A DNA stretch of 17,945 nucleotides from Anaerolineae bacterium (GTDB lineage: Bacteria; Chloroflexota; Anaerolineae; Aggregatilineales; Phototrophicaceae). A model generated the notes under the pieces. It was not told where the DNA came from, searched no databases, and saw only the letters and a list, made by a program, of their open reading frames with translations. This document shows, piece after piece, positions 1-5,311 of the stretch (position 1 is the first letter of the stretch; each line of letters opens with the position of its first letter). A program made the position numbers and the translations under genes. The stretch covers positions 1 through 17,945 of the forward strand of contig WGEI01000044.1 in the NCBI GenBank assembly GCA_015492875.1, written 5' to 3'.

Positions 1-181
1 CGCAGCCAATATCCAGAATGTGTTCGCCCTTTTGCGGGTCTAATAACTTCATCGCCGATGGAATTGCCAGTTTGCGGTGGTGCTCGCTCCCATCTTTCCC
101 CACCCAGCCATCATACCAGCGCGCTACTGGGTCCCAGCCAGAAGGGCGGCCTCTGCGTGGGCGTGCCGGTCGTTTACTCAT
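1..181 (-). CDS. SAM-dependent methyltransferase, N-terminal part (runs off left edge)
   Basis: The first 60 residues are visible, from ATG at 179-181 to the window edge. A basic N-terminus (MSKRPARPRRGRPSG) is followed by WDPVARWYDGWVGKDGSEHH, then a short helix, then HILDIGC. The last is the start of motif I of class I Rossmann-fold SAM methyltransferases (consensus D-x-G-C-G) and falls exactly at the edge. The WYDxWVG stretch before motif I is typical of ubiE-like or generic methyltransferases. The substrate cannot be told because the rest of the protein is missing. The gene is divergent from the HTH-citrate synthase gene, and its start codon lies inside the inverted repeat at 179-194. Its Shine-Dalgarno is weak (GGGAG about 13 nt upstream). 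Confidence 0.8.
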   Translation of the reverse strand, partial: MSKRPARPRRGRPSGWDPVARWYDGWVGKDGSEHHRKLAIPSAMKLLDPQKGEHILDIGC

Positions 182-194
182 AGTTTATACTATG
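179..194. promoter_or_regulatory. Perfect 6-bp inverted repeat between divergent genes (candidate operator)
   Basis: CATAGT-TTAT-ACTATG is a perfect inverted repeat with a 4-bp centre. It covers the ATG of the leftward methyltransferase and sits about 70 bp upstream of the rightward HTH-citrate synthase gene. AT-rich, -10-like hexamers lie within and next to it. Its place in a divergent intergenic region, beside a gene with a DNA-binding domain, makes an operator plausible. Binding is inference. Confidence 0.4.
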
Positions 195-262
195 CTCCCA
201 ATCATGCTAAACTAACGGCAGCATACAGCAGGGTGTTATGGAGTGCAAGGGGCTAAAAGGCG

Positions 263-1480
263 ATGAGCGAGAAGCTTTATTATGACGCAAAAGAGGCCGC
301 TGAACGATTAGGCGTCAGTGTCAGCACGTTGTATAGCTATGTCAGTCGCGGGTTAGTGCGCAGCGAGGCGGTTGGCGATGACCCGCGCAAACGCCGTTAC
401 CGCGCTGAAGATATAGAGCGCTTGCTGGCGCGTAAAGAGGGACGGCGCAACCCAGAGCATTTGGCGCGCGAAACCCTGCACTGGGGGATGCCCGTTTTAC
501 CCACTGCGCTAACGCTCATCAGCGAAGGCAGTTTTTACTATCGCGGGCAAGATGTTATTCAACTGGCGCAGCGCCACCATTTTGAGGAGGTTGTCGCCTT
601 GCTTTGGGCGGATAATATGGCCTTATCTGCGCTATTTGAGCGGGAAGTACCCCCATCGTCGCCCCGTTTACAGGCTCTAATGCCTCATCTGGACGATTTG
701 TCGCCAGTGGATAAGATGCAGGCGGTTTTGCCCCTCGCCGCGGCTGATGACTTCCTCGCCTATAACTTGCAACCCGACGCCGTCATGCAAGCAGGGGTGC
801 GCATCATCCAACTATTCACATCAGTGCTTGGCGGCGCAGTTGGAAAAGTGCCAACAATAGCGGCGGCGTTGGCACAAGGGTGGGGCTGTGATGAGAGCGC
901 TGTCCCCCTATTCAACGCCGCCCTCATCCTATGTGCAGACCACGAACTCAACGCATCGGCATTCGCTGCCCGCGTGGTGGCGTCGGCATGGTCACCGCCG
1001 TATGCTGTGGTTATGGCGGGGCTATCTGCTTTGCGTGGGGCGAAACATGGCGGCTATACCGACCGTGTCGAAACGTTCCTAAACGACGTATTCGCCAGCG
1101 ACCTGCGCACCACCATCACCGATTGGCTACGTCGTGGAGAGCGCATCCCCGGTTTTGGCCATAAGCTCTACCCGCAGGGAGACCCGCGCGCTGTCTTGCT
1201 GATGGCGCTCATGGAGCAATGTTTGCCGCAAAACGCCATCATCACACAAGGGCGAGAGATTGCCGCCGCCGTGCAAGACTACATCGGCGAGGCGGTCACG
1301 GTAGATTATGCGCTGGTGATTTTGCGTCGCGCCCTACAGTTGCCCAATGGCGGGGCGTTGGCGCTCTTCGCGTTGGGGCGTACTGCTGGCTGGATTGCCC
1401 ACGCGCTAGAGGCCTATGAGGAAAATCGCCTCATCCGCCCGCGCGCCCGCTATATTGGGGCGTTGCCGCCAGAAGATTAA
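263..1480 (+). CDS. Citrate synthase-family protein with N-terminal helix-turn-helix domain
   Basis: This 405-residue protein has two parts. Residues 4-58 form a MerR/excisionase-like winged HTH (YDAKEAAERLGVSVSTLYSYV, then RYRAEDIERLL). Residues about 65-405 form a citrate synthase fold. The citrate synthase signatures are present: LCADHELNAS (224-232), GAKHGG with His262, PGFGHKLYPQGDPR with His300, VDYA with Asp348, and the C-terminal RPRARYIG arginines. These match the catalytic His/His/Asp set and the oxaloacetate/citrate-binding arginines of known enzymes. One difference is that the first His of the usual HADHE motif is Cys224. I recall this Cys as common in HTH-fused family members. 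The likely reaction is acetyl-CoA plus oxaloacetate (or a related acyl-CoA condensation). The HTH suggests DNA binding or autoregulation, which is inference. ATG at 263 follows AAGGGG/AAAAGG. The gene overlaps lspA tail to tail by 4 bp. Confidence 0.9.
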   Translation: MSEKLYYDAKEAAERLGVSVSTLYSYVSRGLVRSEAVGDDPRKRRYRAEDIERLLARKEGRRNPEHLARETLHWGMPVLPTALTLISEGSFYYRGQDVIQLAQRHHFEEVVALLWADNMALSALFEREVPPSSPRLQALMPHLDDLSPVDKMQAVLPLAAADDFLAYNLQPDAVMQAGVRIIQLFTSVLGGAVGKVPTIAAALAQGWGCDESAVPLFNAALILCADHELNASAFAARVVASAWSPPYAVVMAGLSALRGAKHGGYTDRVETFLNDVFASDLRTTITDWLRRGERIPGFGHKLYPQGDPRAVLLMALMEQCLPQNAIITQGREIAAAVQDYIGEAVTVDYALVILRRALQLPNGGALALFALGRTAGWIAHALEAYEENRLIRPRARYIGALPPED

Positions 1481-2022
1481 ACCCCTTCCTGCTCTTCTGT
1501 GGGCGTCTCTTCAGAGGATGGAACGGGTTCGGCCTTTTTGCCATCGCGCCAACTATCGATAAAAACGAGAATTGCCCCTAGCACAATGCCATGGTCGGCG
1601 AGGTTAGAGACATTCGAGATACCAAGCGGCGGGATTTGATAGTGGATGAAGTCCACCACCAGCCCATACTGCAAACGGTCAAAAGCGTTGCCCAAAGCGC
1701 CGCCCAAAATCATGCCCAACGAAATGCGCAGCATCCATTTGCCATCGGGAATGCGCGGGTAAAAGTAGAGTATCCCCACCGCAATGACGAACGCCAAAAT
1801 GAGGAAAATATCGCCCGCCTGTGGCAAAAAGCCAAACGCCGAGCCGGTGTTTTCCGTGCGCGTAATCTGAAACAAGGGCGCAAGGGCGGGGATAGGTTGT
1901 ACCGTGTCATACATATCTAATGTGGTGATGATATAACGCTTACTCAATTGGTCTAATGCCAGCACCACGCCGGCGGTGAGCAAGAATACAAGCCAGTACA
2001 GTGTGCGGCGCGATTGCTTCAA
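1477..2022 (-). CDS. lspA: Lipoprotein signal peptidase (signal peptidase II)
   Basis: This inner-membrane aspartic protease cleaves signal peptides of prolipoproteins after diacylglyceryl transfer; the lipoprotein at 5312-7057 would be a natural substrate. All family boxes are present: DQLSK after the first TM helix, NTGSAFG, GNAFDRLQYGLVVDFI and SNLADHGI. With the chosen start the two catalytic aspartates are Asp124 (VVDF) and Asp143 (LADH). Four hydrophobic segments fit the usual four TM helices. The C-terminal tail is acidic and hydrophilic (EPVPSSEETPTEEQEGV). I chose the TTG at 2020-2022 because GGAGG (2032-2036) lies 9 nt upstream. A longer reading from TTG at 2040 would place that Shine-Dalgarno inside the coding sequence. 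Length is 181 residues, slightly above the usual 150-170. Confidence 0.93.
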   Translation of the reverse strand: MKQSRRTLYWLVFLLTAGVVLALDQLSKRYIITTLDMYDTVQPIPALAPLFQITRTENTGSAFGFLPQAGDIFLILAFVIAVGILYFYPRIPDGKWMLRISLGMILGGALGNAFDRLQYGLVVDFIHYQIPPLGISNVSNLADHGIVLGAILVFIDSWRDGKKAEPVPSSEETPTEEQEGV

Positions 2023-2048
2023 ATTGCTGTGCCTCCACAAGTGGTCAT

Positions 2049-2068
2049 TAATCGCGATTATTCTATCA
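2049..2068 (-). promoter_or_regulatory. Putative extended -10 promoter of lspA with adjoining 12-bp palindrome
   Basis: On the minus strand TGATAGAAT (2060-2068) resembles an extended -10 element. No good -35 is seen. Directly downstream, and sharing one base, is the perfect palindrome TAATCGCGATTA (2049-2060), placed where a repressor could block initiation. It lies about 30 bp upstream of the lspA start. The upstream methyltransferase is only about 80 bp away on the same strand, so lspA may also be reached by readthrough. Confidence 0.4.
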
Positions 2069-2105
2069 CAATTTCACCAGATGAATTCGTACGTTTCGCC
2101 ACCGC

Positions 2106-2822
2106 CTAAACCCGCTTCAGCACGCTATAGCAGTTCACATCCCCGCTGAAGCCGTCGGCGCGGTAGGTGGTTACATGTTGCAAACCACTAGCCGCGATGA
2201 GCGCCGCTTGTTCGTCATCATCGACATAATGGCAATAGCGCACCGCATGCACCCCTTGCCGCCAATCCAATAAATAGTCGTGCCGCTCAATTTGCAGCGT
2301 TTCGTCCTCCCATGGCAGCAGCCGCTTGCGGAAGCGCTCGTATTCATAAAAGCGCCACGCCGCAAAACACAACACCCCGCCCGTATCGAGCAAGTTGGCT
2401 AGGGTATGTATTAGGGCGCGGCGGTTCTCTGCGGCGGGGATATGGTGAATGACGCCGAATAGGGCAATCAAATCATAGCGCCCTGCTTGCGGTGGGTTTT
2501 CCACAATATCACGTACTTCTAGCTGCGCTTCAATATAGGGCAGGGCGTCTAATGCGTTTTTCGCCCGTTCTAGCAGCGCCTCGCTATTATCTACCCCATG
2601 ATAGCGTATCGGGCGGGAGAGCCGCTCGTTCAAAAATACGCCAAAGCGCCCATTGCCACAGCCCACATCTAGCACCCGCAGCGGCGCATTTTCAGGAATG
2701 TGCGGTGATAACTGTTCCCAACCCGGCCAAGCCGCCCCCCGCGTCTGGTCAAAATGGGGGGCGGTCGTCTGGTAGAACTGGCGATTAATGGCGTTGAGTG
2801 CTGCTATCGTCCGTTTGTCCAT
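2106..2822 (-). CDS. Class I SAM-dependent methyltransferase (Trm9-like/generic)
   Basis: The protein has 238 residues from ATG at 2820-2822. The N-terminal stretch LNAINRQFYQTTAPHFDQTR and the following WPGW resemble Trm9-like tRNA methyltransferases and related enzymes, in which a [FY]xxxAxxFxxTR segment precedes the SAM fold. Motif I is VLDVGCGNGRFG (residues 50-61), the ribose-binding acidic loop is GVDNS (76-80), and motif IV/V is DLIALFGVIHHIP (117-129). The substrate is unknown: RNA wobble uridine, lipid or small molecule are all open. I rejected the 47-codon longer reading from 2963 because a near-consensus promoter (2916-2944) lies inside it. The start codon overlaps the stop of a 19-codon upstream ORF (TAATG), suggesting translational coupling. 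The only Shine-Dalgarno of its own is a weak AAAAAGG. Confidence 0.85.
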   Translation of the reverse strand: MDKRTIAALNAINRQFYQTTAPHFDQTRGAAWPGWEQLSPHIPENAPLRVLDVGCGNGRFGVFLNERLSRPIRYHGVDNSEALLERAKNALDALPYIEAQLEVRDIVENPPQAGRYDLIALFGVIHHIPAAENRRALIHTLANLLDTGGVLCFAAWRFYEYERFRKRLLPWEDETLQIERHDYLLDWRQGVHAVRYCHYVDDDEQAALIAASGLQHVTTYRADGFSGDVNCYSVLKRV

Positions 2823-2881
2823 TAAGCCTTTTTCAGCGCTTTCTTGCGGCGGCATCCGCATGATTTCAGAATATGCGTCAT
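2822..2881 (-). CDS. 19-codon upstream ORF coupled to the methyltransferase
   Basis: An ATG at 2879-2881 follows GAGGGG (2888-2893) with a 6-nt spacer, which is a better ribosome site than that of the methyltransferase itself. The peptide is MTHILKSCGCRRKKALKKA, very basic, with a CGC motif. Its TAA stop overlaps the methyltransferase ATG as TAATG. The position, about 28 nt after the predicted transcription start, fits a leader peptide or a coupling ORF. The product is not recognised. It could also be a chance ORF. Confidence 0.45.
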   Translation of the reverse strand: MTHILKSCGCRRKKALKKA

Positions 2882-2915
2882 TGCCCACCCCTCTAGAATA
2901 TATGTTCTGTGTTGC

Positions 2916-2944
2916 ATTGTAGAAGAAAAGCACGGGGGTGTCAA
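2916..2944 (-). promoter_or_regulatory. Sigma70-type promoter for the methyltransferase
   Basis: On the minus strand there is a perfect -35 TTGACA (2939-2944), a 17-bp spacer and -10 TACAAT (2916-2921). Transcription would start near 2909, giving a leader of about 87 nt before the ATG at 2822. This is the most consensus-like promoter in the window. Confidence 0.75.
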
Positions 2945-3002
2945 GCAAGCTGATGGTGCTCATGATAGCATCTGCCCCCCTATGAGCCGATTTTTACCCC
3001 GC

Positions 3003-3032
3003 TTGACACGTCACGGCCACTTATGATATAGT
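3003..3032 (+). promoter_or_regulatory. Divergent sigma70-type promoter
   Basis: TTGACA (3003-3008), an 18-bp spacer and TATAGT (3027-3032). It faces right towards the 21-codon ORF and the phosphotransferase cluster. Its -35 is about 58 bp from the -35 of the leftward methyltransferase promoter, so the two could share regulators. Confidence 0.65.
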
Positions 3033-3074
3033 TCGCTCAGCGTTTGATGCGTTTTTAGTGAAGGAGCGCGCACG

Positions 3075-3140
3075 ATGAAACACATGATTACCAACCAACA
3101 ACGCGAAGTCATCCCGATGGGTGTGCCTCCTATCCACTAG
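3075..3140 (+). CDS. 21-codon peptide ORF after the strong promoter (leader peptide?)
   Basis: ATG at 3075 follows AAGGAG with an 8-nt spacer, close to ideal. The peptide begins MKHMITNQQREV and ends GVPPIH, then a TAG. I do not recognise it. A hairpin (GGCCTG with CAGGCC, about 3153-3174) followed by TTT starts about 12 nt after the stop, so a leader or attenuator arrangement is possible. After the TAG the same frame stays open to another TAG at 3375. The ORF could therefore also be the 5' end of a broken longer gene. No codon run points to amino-acid attenuation. Confidence 0.45.
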   Translation: MKHMITNQQREVIPMGVPPIH

Positions 3141-3398
3141 AACCTCGCTTGCGGCCTGTTCGTTGTAGCAGGCCTTTCCGCACAGCGACACCAACAACTT
3201 CACCAGCGACGGCACACCCGTGCACAACCGGTTCGGTGGGCGCGTTTTCGCTTTTCAGCGCGTGCGCCACCCACGTCGGGTGCGTATTGGCGTGTGTTAT
3301 GTGGCTGTTGCTCCCTGCTCACTATCCCCACCTTCACAACGCTGATACCCCCTGAGTTTCAACCAGTATCGCACTAGTCGTGATGGAGCAGTGAAGCG
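3141..3398 (+). other. GC-rich structured gap between the peptide ORF and the next ORF
   Basis: No convincing gene is seen here. The stretch holds the GGCCTG/CAGGCC hairpin just after the peptide ORF and a second potential stem of GGTGG-G-CGC with GCGCCACC (about 3234-3271, one bulged base). In the frame of the 21-codon ORF it is open up to TAG 3375-3377 and then meets TGA 3381-3383. It may be an RNA leader, a small RNA, or a decayed coding segment. Confidence 0.3.
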
Positions 3399-3629
3399 GT
3401 GTCTGAAAACCGTGACGATTTTTCAACAGAATACGACCGTTATAGTGGCTATGCGGGCGCTTTCGACCCGCTACGGCATGACCGCCAAGCGCGGCGCAAG
3501 CGTAAGCCCAAACAGCACCGCCAGCCTAAGCGCAATCGCCAGCAGGCGCTGCATGTTGCCGCTGTTTCGCTTTTTGTGCTTGATGAAACCGTAGGAGTGA
3601 CGGACGATGCGACATTTTGCAGCATGTAG
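3399..3629 (+). CDS. Small Arg/Lys-rich protein, possibly an N-terminal remnant of a RIO-type kinase
   Basis: This is a 76-codon ORF from GTG 3399 with GGAG (3385-3388) 10 nt upstream. The N-terminal part is acidic and aromatic (SENRDDFSTEYDRYSGYAG). It is followed by FDPLRHDRQARRKRKPKQHR and then a hydrophobic end. From memory, the DPxxxDRQARRKRKPK pattern resembles the disordered N-terminus of RIO-like kinases in Chloroflexota. No kinase domain follows in this frame: the ORF ends with CSM and TAG. It overlaps the phosphotransferase start by 23 bp, so coupling is possible. It may be a genuine small basic protein, a remnant, or noise. Confidence 0.45.
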   Translation: MSENRDDFSTEYDRYSGYAGAFDPLRHDRQARRKRKPKQHRQPKRNRQQALHVAAVSLFVLDETVGVTDDATFCSM

Positions 3630-4629
3630 CTATGAAGAGCAGGTTACGCGCCTGACAGCCACTGCGCAGCGAGTGATGGCCGCTTATGGCCTCGATGTTG
3701 GCCAGATAACGCTACTGGTTTATGTCAATAACGCTGTTTTTGAGGTGCAAACTTCTAGCGGGCGTTACATTTTGCGGATGCACCGCCCCCACTACAAAAC
3801 CCCCGAAATCATCCGCTCAGAACTCATCTGGTTGCACGCCCTCCATAGCGAGACCGCGCTTTGTGTGCCCTCGCCCGTACTGACGCAGGCGGGGGAATGG
3901 CTGGCGCAGGGCGTCGTCGAAGGGCTGGAGACACCGCTGACTTGCGTTTTGTTTCATGCGTTGGATGGCGCGCCGCTGGCCGCCGCCGACTATTCTCTGG
4001 CGCAGGTTGAGCAGGTGGGCGCGTTTTTAGGGCGTTTGCACGCGCATAGCCGCTCCTTTGTCCCGCTCGCTGGCTTCACCCGCCCGCGCTTAGACTATCA
4101 CGGCCTCTTTGGGGCGAATGGTGTTTATGCCGCTCATGCCAACGCCGCACTATTCACCGCTAGCGACCGCGCTATTTTCGCCGAAGTTGGCCAACGAGTG
4201 CGGGAGGTTATGGCGGCGCTAGCGCAGGAAGCGGGCTTCGGCCTCATTCATGCCGATTGCATCGCCAAGAACATGCTGTGGCGGGGCGAGGCGCTGTGCG
4301 TCATTGATTTTGACGATTGCGCCTTTGGTTACTACCTCTATGACCTAGCGCCCTTTTTGTTGAACTTGAGTGGTACGTCACATTATGAACACGCCAAAGC
4401 CGCCCTTTGGGAAGGCTATACCGCCGTGCGTCACTGCCCACCGCATTACCGTGATTATCTAGAGACCTTCATCGCCGCGCGCCATGTCGCCTCTTGCTAT
4501 TGGGTGGCGGGCAATCAAGATAACCCCTATGTGCGCGGTAAAGCCGCCCAGCTTATCCGCTTGCGGGTTGAAGAGCTGGCCGACTTTTTGCGAACGGGCA
4601 AACTAGAACGCCGTTCTACTCAACTATGA
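3607..4629 (+). CDS. APH-family phosphotransferase (aminoglycoside/homoserine kinase-like)
   Basis: The protein has 340 residues and a protein-kinase-like APH fold. The N-lobe has VNNAVFEVQTSSGRYILRMHRP (40-61), with Arg57 or a neighbouring basic residue in the nucleotide-binding strand. The catalytic loop is IHADCIAKNMLW (214-225), with Asp217 as the likely catalytic base and Asn222 as metal ligand. The metal-binding motif is VIDFDDCAFGYYLYDLA (232-248), with Asp234. The usual HGD of the family is HAD here. Such proteins phosphorylate small-molecule hydroxyls (homoserine, aminoglycosides, choline-like or sugar substrates). The substrate cannot be read from the sequence. ATG at 3607 follows AGGAG (3593-3597) with a 9-nt spacer. 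The gene lies in a rightward cluster ending at the hairpin 5263-5286. Confidence 0.85.
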   Translation: MRHFAACSYEEQVTRLTATAQRVMAAYGLDVGQITLLVYVNNAVFEVQTSSGRYILRMHRPHYKTPEIIRSELIWLHALHSETALCVPSPVLTQAGEWLAQGVVEGLETPLTCVLFHALDGAPLAAADYSLAQVEQVGAFLGRLHAHSRSFVPLAGFTRPRLDYHGLFGANGVYAAHANAALFTASDRAIFAEVGQRVREVMAALAQEAGFGLIHADCIAKNMLWRGEALCVIDFDDCAFGYYLYDLAPFLLNLSGTSHYEHAKAALWEGYTAVRHCPPHYRDYLETFIAARHVASCYWVAGNQDNPYVRGKAAQLIRLRVEELADFLRTGKLERRSTQL

Positions 4630-4678
4630 GCTTGCATTTATGTCTTGAGAAATTTGTGCCGAAGTGGAGGGTATAACA

Positions 4679-4831
4679 GTGAGCAATGTAGCGATTGAAC
4701 TGGTGACAGGCGACAGCGTAATAACTGTCGTGCCGATGAGGGGGACATGCCCCCGCCCGCAGTCTACTTCCGTTAATGCGAAAGGTAACTGCATTGTTAG
4801 AGAAAATCATCAGTGGTGGCTTTTGGTGTAG
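4679..4831 (+). CDS. Possible 50-codon ORF overlapping the GNAT-like gene
   Basis: A GTG at 4679 follows GGAGGG (4666-4671) with a 7-nt spacer, which is a clearly better initiation site than that of the next gene. The peptide starts MSNVAIELVTGDSVITVV and ends HQWWLLV, unrecognised. It overlaps the GNAT-like frame by about 56 bp in another frame. It could be a coupling ORF for the next gene or the relic of a frameshifted start. An inverted repeat (CGACAG at 4711-4716, CTGTCG at 4725-4730) and a GGGGG/CCCCC hairpin (4740-4754) lie inside it, so the stretch may instead act as RNA structure. Confidence 0.35.
   Translation: MSNVAIELVTGDSVITVVPMRGTCPRPQSTSVNAKGNCIVRENHQWWLLV
4711..4730. repeat. 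Inverted repeat upstream of the GNAT-like gene
   Basis: CGACAG and CTGTCG are perfect 6-bp arms around an 8-bp centre, about 50 bp before the ATG at 4776. It could be a DNA operator or an RNA hairpin; there is no further support for either. Confidence 0.3.
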
Positions 4832-5237
4832 CCTCACTGATACCCACGAAGATGAAGCGTTACGCCGCTTCTTAAGCCGTAAAATGGCTGAGAGTTACCA
4901 GCAAGCGGCATCACCTTGTTTGCCGTCTGGTATACCCTTAGACATCACCATTCATGACCACGACGAAGAGATTATCGTCGGCCTCTCTGCTGTGATATGT
5001 GATGGGGTTGTTTATGCGCCATTAGTATGGATACACCCGCACTATGCTGGCCATGCGCTGGTACAGGTCTTGCTAGATATTGTCGAAGATTATGCCCGTG
5101 AACGGGGCTGCTTCAAAGTTGAGGTACAAGTGCCGCGGCACATCGCGCCTTATTTCAGCGCTATTGGCGGCATGCCGTCTAACTTGTGCCCTTCAATATG
5201 GCGCAAAACGCCCAAAAGATATGGCACAAAGTCTTAG
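4776..5237 (+). CDS. GNAT-like (N-acetyltransferase fold) protein, divergent
   Basis: The protein has 153 residues. The layout follows small GNAT proteins: PLDITIHDHDEEIIVGLSA (strands 2-3, 54-72), then VWIHPHYAGHALVQVLLDIVEDYARERGC (84-112). This aligns with the LWVxPxxRGxGxGxxLLxxxExxAxxRGC signature of the acetyl-CoA-binding strand-loop-helix, followed by KVEVQV and PYFSAIGG in place of the usual FYxxxGF. The pyrophosphate loop is degenerate: YAGHALV instead of RGQGLG, losing the arginine and one glycine. Acetyl-CoA binding may be weakened or lost. ATG 4776 has no clear Shine-Dalgarno. TTG at 4794 with AAAGG 8 nt upstream is an alternative that trims six residues. The gene ends before a bidirectional terminator. 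Confidence 0.6.
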   Translation: MRKVTALLEKIISGGFWCSLTDTHEDEALRRFLSRKMAESYQQAASPCLPSGIPLDITIHDHDEEIIVGLSAVICDGVVYAPLVWIHPHYAGHALVQVLLDIVEDYARERGCFKVEVQVPRHIAPYFSAIGGMPSNLCPSIWRKTPKRYGTKS

Positions 5238-5262
5238 CTTAATGCCATATGGCGATAACGCA

Positions 5263-5286
5263 ATGGGGGCGATTTTCCGCCCCCAT
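5263..5286. terminator. Bidirectional terminator-like hairpin between convergent genes
   Basis: ATGGGGGCG and CGCCCCCAT form a 9-bp perfect stem around the loop ATTTTC. It lies 25 bp after the GNAT-like stop and 25 bp after the VWA gene stop on the other strand. The following stretch on the plus strand is only partly T-rich (ACCTTCCTTATATA), so the U-tract is imperfect. The position between convergent genes is the main support. Confidence 0.6.
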
Positions 5287-5311
5287 ACCTTCCTTATATA
5301 TAGCCACCTCT

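Noticed and set aside
18..215. 65-codon plus-strand ORF at the left edge
   Set aside because: It is antisense to the methyltransferase N-terminus carrying motif I.
1591..1920. 109-codon plus-strand ORF
   Set aside because: It is antisense to lspA, which has all family motifs.
2023..2040. TTG start at 2040 for lspA
   Set aside because: It would place the Shine-Dalgarno GGAGG inside the gene; TTG 2022 is correctly spaced.
2823..2963. N-terminal extension of the methyltransferase to ATG 2963
   Set aside because: A near-consensus promoter lies within it, its residues show no family similarity, and ATG 2822 fits the family start better.
4740..4754. GGGGG/CCCCC hairpin as a terminator after the phosphotransferase
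   Set aside because: Only a 5-bp stem with no following T-run.
4616..4837. 73-codon minus-strand ORF
   Set aside because: No domain or ribosome site, and it overlaps both rightward ORFs; probably chance.
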